From Celoporthe dispersa (taxonomy: Eukaryota; Ascomycota; Sordariomycetes; Diaporthales; Cryphonectriaceae), in the NCBI GenBank assembly GCA_016584495.1, contig WAID01000007.1:978001-1042000 (forward strand): DNA of 64,000 nucleotides. The letters run 5' to 3'. Shown here piece after piece: positions 49,031-56,436 of this stretch. The number at the start of each line of letters is the position of its first letter. Position 1 is the first letter of the stretch. Made by a program: the position numbers and the translations under genes. The notes below the pieces were generated by a model. The model was given only the letters and a program-made list of their open reading frames with translations. It did no database searches and was not told where the DNA came from.

Positions 49031-50038
49031 TCATTTTCCCTTCTTGACCCAGTCTTCGACGGTCTCCCGCGCACCCTTGACCTTGTCGCCCACCGCGTCC
49101 ACCACCACCTGCCGGTGCACCCTGGCAAAGCTGACGCCGCTCTCCCACGCCTCCCTCGTCTTGATGTGGCCCTGCGCGACGGCCGGGACCCGCTGCTCGT
49201 ACTGCCAGGCCAGCTCGCTCGCGTTGCCCATGGTGACGGGCAGGGCGGTCCAGCCCATGCCGACACCGAACGCGACGGGCACGGCGGCGCGCAGCAGGAT
49301 GTTGCTCCGGCGCGTGACGATGCTCCCGGCCATGGCGGCCACCAGCACGTACACCAGGCCCGGCATCAGCTTCTCGCCCGACTCGGCGGGCGGCGCCAGA
49401 CCCGCCACGGTGTCGGTGAAGGACTTCTCCAGGTGGAAGGCGCGGTCCATGGCCCGGTTCACGGCGTCCTCGGCGTCGCAGGCCTGGCGGTACAGGAAGA
49501 GCCGCCCATCGCGGATCTGTGAGGCCAAGCGGTCGGTGGGCGTGGGGCCGCGGGGCTGCGGGCGGACGACCACCTCCTGGGGCGTCGGGGATGAGGACGA
49601 GGACGAGGTCTCGGGGGCGGCGACGGTCGAGGTAGGGCTCGGCGGGGCATCTCGCGACGGCTGCCTGGGCGGCGGTGACAGGGTGGCTGTCGTGGGCACG
49701 GCGTCGAGGTCGTCGTATATGGGCTTCCTGGGCTGAACACACACACACACTCGAGGGTCAGCCGCTGATTGTTCTGGCATGGCAGGCATGGGAGGTTCGG
49801 GCCCGCGACCGTACTGTTGGGGAGTTGTATGCGTCTGGGGCCTCTGCGTGGGCTACCCGTGGGTAGAGGGCAACACCTCCGGCGAGGAGGGAGGCTGTCA
49901 ACGGCGCGGCATGCTTGCGAGAATTCCCTCGTGTCAGCAGATCAGAGCTCAGGGAGAGAGCCCGCCCCAGCGAGCTCACGGGCCAGCTGGGCCGGAAGGA
50001 TGGGTCCTCACCCGCTGCAGCAGGACTCTTGCCGCCAT
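49031..50038 (-). CDS. MIC27: MICOS complex subunit MIC26/MIC27 (apolipoprotein O-like)
   Basis: An inner-membrane subunit of MICOS, which holds crista junctions. Three exons, 50038-50012, 49913-49815 and 49732-49031, give 275 residues. Introns are 98 nt (GTGAGG..CAAG) and 82 nt (GTACGG..TCAG). The first acceptor, AAG, is less usual; it is the one that keeps phase and yields MAARVLLQR-HAAPLTASLL. The N-terminus is a short basic presequence, then LLAGGVALYPRVAHAE and, after intron 2, PRKPIYDDLDAV, the family's signature. A Pro/Ser-rich linker leads to the conserved GRLFLYRQACDAEDAVN and to two hydrophobic segments (about residues 168-181 and 193-207; LVYVLVAAMAGSIV and VAFGVGMGWTALP). A C-terminal amphipathic region ends VEDWVKKGK. 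MIC26 and MIC27 are paralogous names; the choice is tentative. Confidence 0.85.
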
Positions 50039-50658
50039 CTCGACCCTCGATGGATATCCTGGGCTGCTCGAGCGAAGGTCAATGGGTCGGGTTGGGCTGG
50101 GTTGGTTTGGTTTGGTTGATGGCACCTGGAGGAAAAAAGAGGCGCTGTATTCCAGCGGGTGGACGAGACCGAATTGAGCCGGGTTTAGTGGGGTGTAGGT
50201 GCTGTAGGGGTGTACATAACAGCTTGAACCGGCGGCTCTTCCCGGCAGCAGCAGCCAGCCAGTGGCTGTCCCTTCTGTAGCGGGAGCTCCAAAAAAAAAA
50301 TTCTAAGCCGGCAGGCAGGGCAGGGCAGGACGTTATTCTCGTCATGGGCGGCAGGGTACGTACCGACCAGTAGTAAACTTCGGCCCAAAATCGGCGACTA
50401 GGGAAAGTTCTCCCATGCATCTTCTCTCATGTGTTTCTCTTTCCTCCCTCCCTCCTGTCTCTCCTCCTCCTCCTCTCGCATGACCAGATAGCGACCAACA
50501 CTCCCTGCTGCTGTTCCCTGTCCCTACCTGCTCAGTCCTGTTCTATATGGATCTCTTCCACCGGCAAGGGCAATGACAGTACTCGAGAGCACGAGACCCA
50601 GAAGCCTCCTCTCAACATCACCACCGCTGCCACGACCATCACAGCGACCACCGAGGTC
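50039..50658. promoter_or_regulatory. Bidirectional promoter region MIC26/27 - OCT1
   Basis: The two start codons point apart across 620 nt, so both promoters should lie here. A GGTTGGGCTGGGTTGG / TTTGG repetitive patch is at about 50090-50118. A pyrimidine-rich leader precedes the OCT1 ATG. No gene is seen. Confidence 0.55.
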
Positions 50659-53109
50659 ATGATCAGGTTCGCCCGGCGCCCGGCGGCGTCGGCATCATGG
50701 GTCTGCTCAAGATGTCTGCGGCGTGGGGCGCGAGACACGCGGCTGCAGCTCAGCACTGCCGCGGCCAGCCCTCCTGGCCGGGCTGACGAGAACATATGCC
50801 CGCCTCCCCCCCCTCAGAACCACCCAAAGCCGACGCTCGCCTCCATAGCGCAGGCCACCGCCGACACGAGACACGACGACGCGACCCTCCGCAAGATCTT
50901 CGATTCGCGCGCGGCATGGCTGGACTTCTCCGGGTCGTCCAGGGGCAGGCCTCGCGTCGGCCTCTTCCGCAATGCCTACCTCACCGAGCCCCAGGGCTTC
51001 CTCGCCTTCGCTAGGGTCTCGCTGGCACGCGCCCGGGCCATCGTCGACAAGGTCCTCGGGGCGAGCTCGCTGTCGGCGTACCGGGAGATCGTGCGCGACA
51101 TGGACAGGCTGTCGGACCTCCTGTGCCGGGTCATCGACCTCTCCGACTTCGTGCGCGTCACACACCCGGACCGCCAGATGCAGGCGGCGGCGTCGGAGGC
51201 GTGGGGCATCGTGTACCAGTACATGAACCAGCTCAACACGACCACGGGGCTGAACGAGCAGCTGGGGCGGGCGATGCGGGACCCGGAGGTGACGGCCGCC
51301 TGGACCGAGGAGGAGAAGGCCGTGGCCGAGATCCTGAGGCTGGACTTCACCAAGTCGGCGGTCAACCTGCCGCAGGGCGCGCGGGACAGGTTCGTCGAGC
51401 TGTCGTCCCAGATCGGGGACGTCGGCCAGCAGTTCGTCGAGGGGATGGCGCCCCAGACCCCGCTGCTGAGCCTGCCCAGCGCCAACTTCCAGGGGCTGGA
51501 CCCGCGGTTCGCGCAGAAGCTGTCGAGGCGCGGCCAGATCCACCTGCCCACGCTGAGCCCGGAGGCCTCGTACGCGCTGCGCACGGTGCACCACGAGCAG
51601 ACGCGCAAGTCCATCTTCCTCGCGTCGCGGACGGCCTCGCAGGCGTCGGTCCAGCGCCTCGAGGAGCTCCTGCGGCTGCGCGCGGAGCTGGCGCGGCTGT
51701 CGGGGTTCGAGAGCTACGGGCACATGGCGCTGCGCGACAGGATGATGGCCAAGACGCCCGAGGCCGTGGAGGGGTTCCTGCGGGCCCTGAGCAGGAACAA
51801 CGCGCCCGCGGTGCAGCGCGAGATGGGCGACCTGCTCGCGATGAAGCGGTCCAACCGGTCCTCCTCGGGCCCGCTCCGGCCCTGGGACAAGGACTACTAC
51901 ATGCACCTGATCCGCGAGGCCGTCCGGTCCCGGGTGCGGCGGGACGACTTTTTGTCCGCCTACTTCTCGCTGGGGACCGTCATGCAGGGCCTCTCGAGGC
52001 TCTTCACGCGGCTGTACGGGATCCGCCTGGTGCCGCAGGAGACGATGCCGGGCGAGACCTGGCACCCGGACGTGCGGCGGCTGGACGTCCTGTCGGACAC
52101 GGACGGACACGTCGCCGTCCTGTACTGCGACCTCTTCTACCGGGCAGACAAGTCGCCCAACCCCGCCCACTTTACGGTGCGTTGCTCGCGGGAGATCGAG
52201 GGGCGCGAGCTCGAGGAGGCCGAGTCGGCGCTCCGGCAGGCCGCGGCGGGGCAGCCCGGCTTCGCCTCCCCGGAGGAGGCGGCCAACGACGGCATGGCCA
52301 TGTCGCGGGGCAGGGATGGCGCCCTGAAGCAGCTGCCGACGATCGCGCTCGTGTGCGACTTCCCGCAGGGCGGCGGCGGCGGCCCGGGGGACAGGCCGGC
52401 GCTGCTGGCCTACGGGCAGGTGGAGACGCTCTTCCACGAGATGGGCCACGCCATCCACAGCATCCTGGCGCGGACGTCGCTGCAGAACGTGTCGGGCACG
52501 CGCTGCGCGACGGACCTGGCCGAGCTGCCGTCGACGCTGATGGAGCACTTCTGCGCGGACCCCGCGGTGCTGGGCCTGTTCGCGCGGCACCACGAGACGG
52601 ACGAGCCGCTCCGCCACGACATGGTGGCGGAGAAGCTGCGGCAGTCGCGGCTGTTCGAGGGCACGGACAACGAGAACCAGATCCTGCTGGCGATGCTGGA
52701 CCAGTCGTACCACTCGGCGCACGTGGTGCAGCCCGGCTTCGACTCGTCGCGCGCGTACTGGGACCTCCAGCACAGGTACGGGCACACGCCCGCGGACCCG
52801 CCGAGCACCAGCTGGCAGGGCTTCTTCGGCCACCTGTTCGGCTACGGGAGCACCTACTACAGCTACCTGTTCGACCGCGTGCTGGCGGAGAGGGTGTGGG
52901 AGAAGGTCTTTCTGGCGGGCCGGGGCGGCGCCGCCGTGAGCCGGGAGAACGGGGAGCAGCTGAAGGAGAACCTGCTCAGGTGGGGCGGCGGCAGGGAGCC
53001 GTGGAGGTGCCTGGCCGACACCCTCCGCGACGACAGGCTCGCGCGTGGCGACGCGGAGGCCATGGCCCTGGTCGGCAGCTGGGGGACGGGGGCCGCCACG
53101 AGGGGGTAG
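50659..53109 (+). CDS. OCT1: Mitochondrial intermediate peptidase (M3 metallopeptidase)
   Basis: OCT1 removes an octapeptide from matrix preproteins after MPP cleavage. The single intact exon gives 816 residues from the ATG at 50659. The frame is open upstream, but that part is leader-like; the chosen ATG begins a basic, Arg-rich presequence (MIRFARRPAAS..). The mature protein has the family's N-terminal helical region (VGLFRNAYLTEPQGF, DMDRLSDLLCRVIDLSDF) and the catalytic region with HEMGH at His593, Glu594 and His597 (zinc ligands and base). This is followed by GTRCATDLAELPSTLMEHF, whose Glu completes the site. The substrate-binding block near the C-terminus (FGHLFGYGSTYYSYLFDRVLA) is present. 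Length is normal for fungal OCT1. Long open frames on the antisense and the second plus frame over this gene are composition artefacts. Confidence 0.95.
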   Translation: MIRFARRPAASASWVCSRCLRRGARDTRLQLSTAAASPPGRADENICPPPPPQNHPKPTLASIAQATADTRHDDATLRKIFDSRAAWLDFSGSSRGRPRVGLFRNAYLTEPQGFLAFARVSLARARAIVDKVLGASSLSAYREIVRDMDRLSDLLCRVIDLSDFVRVTHPDRQMQAAASEAWGIVYQYMNQLNTTTGLNEQLGRAMRDPEVTAAWTEEEKAVAEILRLDFTKSAVNLPQGARDRFVELSSQIGDVGQQFVEGMAPQTPLLSLPSANFQGLDPRFAQKLSRRGQIHLPTLSPEASYALRTVHHEQTRKSIFLASRTASQASVQRLEELLRLRAELARLSGFESYGHMALRDRMMAKTPEAVEGFLRALSRNNAPAVQREMGDLLAMKRSNRSSSGPLRPWDKDYYMHLIREAVRSRVRRDDFLSAYFSLGTVMQGLSRLFTRLYGIRLVPQETMPGETWHPDVRRLDVLSDTDGHVAVLYCDLFYRADKSPNPAHFTVRCSREIEGRELEEAESALRQAAAGQPGFASPEEAANDGMAMSRGRDGALKQLPTIALVCDFPQGGGGGPGDRPALLAYGQVETLFHEMGHAIHSILARTSLQNVSGTRCATDLAELPSTLMEHFCADPAVLGLFARHHETDEPLRHDMVAEKLRQSRLFEGTDNENQILLAMLDQSYHSAHVVQPGFDSSRAYWDLQHRYGHTPADPPSTSWQGFFGHLFGYGSTYYSYLFDRVLAERVWEKVFLAGRGGAAVSRENGEQLKENLLRWGGGREPWRCLADTLRDDRLARGDAEAMALVGSWGTGAATRG

Positions 53110-54399
53110 GGCTGGCCGTGCGGCAGAGCTCCTCCGTGCAGACGACCAGACGCCCATGTTCTCAGATATCCCCGACAAGTTCAATTTCTTTCTCTTTCTT
53201 TTCCTTTCTATATCTAGGGTCTGGGTTTTCCCCTATCGTTACGTGTGGGGGTGTGTGTGTGTGTGTGTGTTTGTATACGCGACCACCAGGACGCAGCAAG
53301 GACCGCCGCGGCGAGAAACGGTTCCAAACTCGACATGAGGCTGGCCCGTTTCTGCCAACAGAAATTCGCCGGCCCGATAAGATCAGTAGAAAGCCTCGGA
53401 TCCTGCGGAGAGCTGTGTTTTCTTCTTCTTCTCTCTCTGTTTCTTTCTCCTTGTATAGAGCGAGGAAAAGAGAGGAAGAGAGAGAGAGAGCCTCGACACA
53501 GCCGCCTCCACCTCAAGGTCAACTCGCTCTCACTTACTCACCATCCCGCCAGCCCCATCGCAGGCGCCAGAGAGACCCTCCCCAGCCTGCTCGTCCGACG
53601 CCCATCTCCCGCAAGGCTCTGCCAGTCCTATATTTATCCCATCCAGCCGAGGCCCGGGGACAAAAAGACCTGCCCCAGCCCCTTGCTTCCTCATCGCCTG
53701 CGCTTAATGCCGGTGTAACCAGACCATCGACCGATCGATCCACACACCTCCGCGTATGGTCCGGCCCCCCCTTTCCCATCCTCCCTCCCGACAGGCATTT
53801 TCTGCATAGCCGCAGCGCAGCCATCACCTGCGTGGGGCCTCGGTCAGCCTTCCCCACGGGCGGTGATTGGCTGCACCAGCAGAGCAACTGCTGCACACCA
53901 AGGCAGGCCAGGCTCTACCAATGTACGGACCTGAATAACCCAAATTACCCAATCTGGCTTAGCCTGCCTCTCAGAAGCTGTCACGATGGGTCTCTTTGCG
54001 ACGCCCCCAGGCCGCCCCCCGGCATGCTCGGTAAAAGGCGCGGCGACAAGATCCAAGGCGTACTCTGCCTGCCTGCCTGCCTGCTTGCCTGCTGCTGCTT
54101 TTCTTGCTGCTGGAGGGGAGGGGGAGGGCAGAAATCAGGAGACGGGCTGCGACCTTCGGTCCTTAATCAGCTCCCCCCCTCCATCCGCGGAGGTTCGGAA
54201 AGGCGAGCGAGCGAGAGGGGATGTGAGTATGCGAGGTGAGAAAGAGGACAGGAAATATATAGAAGGCGGACGGGTTCTTTTCTCTGTCTTGTCTCCCCCC
54301 CTCTCTCTCTGCCTGGTCAGCACAAGAATGTCACACACCGTCTCGAGAGCCGCCTGTCCTCCCTGAACAAACCAGAAACACCACACAAGAGAAGAAAAG
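53110..54399. other. Spacer between OCT1 and the bZIP gene
   Basis: About 1.3 kb. A (GT)n tract of about 12 units lies at about 53247-53270. The remainder shows CT/GA patches and no protein-like frame. The bZIP promoter should be in the right half. Confidence 0.6.
53247..53270. repeat. (GT)n microsatellite
   Basis: About 12 GT units in the 3' flank of OCT1. Confidence 0.9.
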
Positions 54400-55266
54400 A
54401 TGGAGGCTCGCCGCGCATCCCAGGAAGACCGACCCTCCTTCACCACATACTGGAGGAAGAACCAGGAGGACTCCACCGCCAGGAGGCTCAAGTTCGTCCA
54501 GAGCGACCCGGGCCAGCCGAACAGACCAGGTATGTCGAAAGAAGAAGGCGGAGGAGGCGGAGAGGGAGAGAAAGAGAGAGAGAGTCAGTCTGGGGACGGG
54601 AAGAGACAAAAACTTTCCTAGGACCCGACCTCCTCTCGTCTCACGAAATCCTTGGGTTCTCCCTCGCGCTCTTTATAGTCCCGTCAACGATCTGGTCATT
54701 TGGTCCACCTCCCCCCCCCTCCCTTCCAGCCTCTACCGTGTGCGTGCAGTGTGTGTCCTGGGCGCCCGAACTGCTTCGGACTTGGCGCTGGCGCTCTCTG
54801 GGCTCTGGTGATACCATGCCTCGATCTGGGCAGGACGATTTGTCACAGATGCGGGACCCCGGGCGTGTACTCGGTACCGCTCGCGCATAGGCTCCCGATG
54901 TGGGCAACACAAGAAGAAGGGACAGGATCTATACTTTTTCTTCTTCTTTTGATGGTGCCTCTTTCTGGCTTTTCCCGCACCCACACACACTCCTCTCTTG
55001 TGTTCTTGTTTACGCCACAGAGTGCACCCGCCCTTCCTAGACTGTCTCATCCTTTACTTCATCCACCCACCCATGCCTCTCTCTCGCGCACTGCGGCAAC
55101 CCCTACTACACACCCGTGCAGATGATCACCACCCCACGCTCACCACCACCACATGACCTCATCATAATGGCGGCCGGGACAAGAAAGAGGATCAGGACAG
55201 GGACCAGCAGGAGGAGCAGGAGGACCAGAAGGCTAATATTCCTGTGATAATTAAGCAGCAGCGACG

Positions 55267-55299
<33 letters not shown>

Positions 55300-56127
55300 A
55301 CCGACTCGCCCTCCCCCGGGAGGACCGAGGAGGAGGAGCAGTCTGCCAGGAACAAGCGCCGCGCCCAGGTCCGGCGGGCCCAGATCCAGCACCGCCAGCG
55401 CAAGGCCGACTACGTCAAGCAGCTCCAGTCCGACATCGCCGGCATCCGCGAGCAGATCGAGGACGCAGAGCACGCGCGGCGGTCGCTGCGGGTCGAGAAC
55501 CAGAACATGCGGGCTCACCTGTCGTCCCCGTCGTCGGCAGCAGGGTCGGCCTATGGCGGCTCTGGGTATCATCACTCTCATCATTCTCATCATCATCATC
55601 ATCATCATCGTCAGCAGCAGCAGCAGCAGCAACATCAAGCAGCAGCAGCAGCAGCAGCAGCAGCCAGCACAGACTTCTACGCCAGCATCCCGTCCACGAC
55701 GTCGTCATCACCATATCTACCCTCCAGCCACGCGCTGGCGCCAGACGACGACATGATGCTGCGACATCACCACCACCACCACCAGCAGCAGCACCAGCAG
55801 GGCCTCGGCGGTGATCTCGGTCTCGGCGGCGGCGCGGCGGGGTTCTTCACCGTGTCGGACGCGGACCTGGACGAGATGCTGAACGCACAGCAGGGAGGGG
55901 CCGGGGCGGGTGGTAGTGGTGCATACTACGACTCCGCATCGCCGGCGTACGGCACGGGGAGCTCGAGGGCGAGCCCGGCGGTGTATCACGGGTCGCCGCA
56001 GCTTGTGGGCGGCGGGAGCGGGGCGGGGCAGGGGGCGGACCTGTCGTATCCGCTGCTGCCGGATATGACCATGGGACAGGACCAAGGCGGGGAACATCAC
56101 CAGGGGATGGGGTATTTGTTTCCGTAG
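54400..56127 (+). CDS. Atypical fungal bZIP transcription factor (frame disrupted, splice model uncertain)
   Basis: Exon 1 (54400-54529) encodes MEARRASQEDRPSF..TTYWRKNQ and LKFVQSDPGQPNRP, ending at a GTATGT donor. The best acceptor is GTGCAG at 55121, giving DDHHP. The following sequence reads NGGRDKKEDQDRDQQEEQED, a poly-Gln tract, then the bZIP: RNKRRAQVRRAQIQHRQRKA as basic region and DYVKQLQSDIAGIREQI.. as leucine-zipper-like helix. Keeping this continuous needs three one-base corrections (about 55132-55135, 55163-55168 and 55313-55320) and passes a TGA at 55154-55156. The rest (55335-56127) is intact, with His, Gln and Ala homorepeats, a short DADLDEMLNA acidic motif and a Gly-rich tail ending GMGYLFP. 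The invariant Asn of the basic region (N-x7-R) is replaced by Val. DNA-binding nuclear regulator by family; targets unknown. Confidence 0.7.
55268..55297. repeat. CAG repeat in the bZIP gene
   Basis: Ten CAG units that encode Gln in the frame favoured for the gene, just before the bZIP domain. Further CAT (His) and CAG (Gln/Ala) repeats follow at about 55584-55606 and 55614-55665. Confidence 0.85.
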
Positions 56128-56436
56128 GGGGGGTCTGCGGTGGGGGTTTAGCGGTGGTGGTGGTGTTCTGGCGGGAGATAAATACATGTTCGCATGTGGT
56201 TACGATTCGTAATCATCTTACATCTTGAGGAGTTGGTTGATAAGAGACCAAGAATAGAGAGAAGAGAGAAGAACCACTTTGCCTGAAACATTACATCCAG
56301 CTACCTCGTCCGCTGGGCTGGGGTCTTGGGTATATTCTTTCGATATCTTAAGGGGATCTCGAGAGGCCTCGACTCTATATCAGGATCCAACCAGTAGCCC
56401 ATACATAATAATCCTTTCCGCTCTCAAAAACAGAGA
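56128..56436. other. Convergent spacer between bZIP and DPH6
   Basis: A 309-nt stretch between facing stops, G-rich at its left edge. Nothing else is seen. Confidence 0.6.

Noticed and set aside
50707..53184. An 825-codon open frame antisense to OCT1
   Set aside because: It mirrors an intact, highly conserved gene. G/C-biased third positions suppress stops on the opposite strand, and the translation is Arg/Val/Leu-rich without any domain.
51123..54239. A 1038-codon plus-strand frame overlapping OCT1
   Set aside because: Out-of-frame shadow of OCT1 with Gly/Arg/Ala-rich composition that runs on into a repeat-rich spacer.
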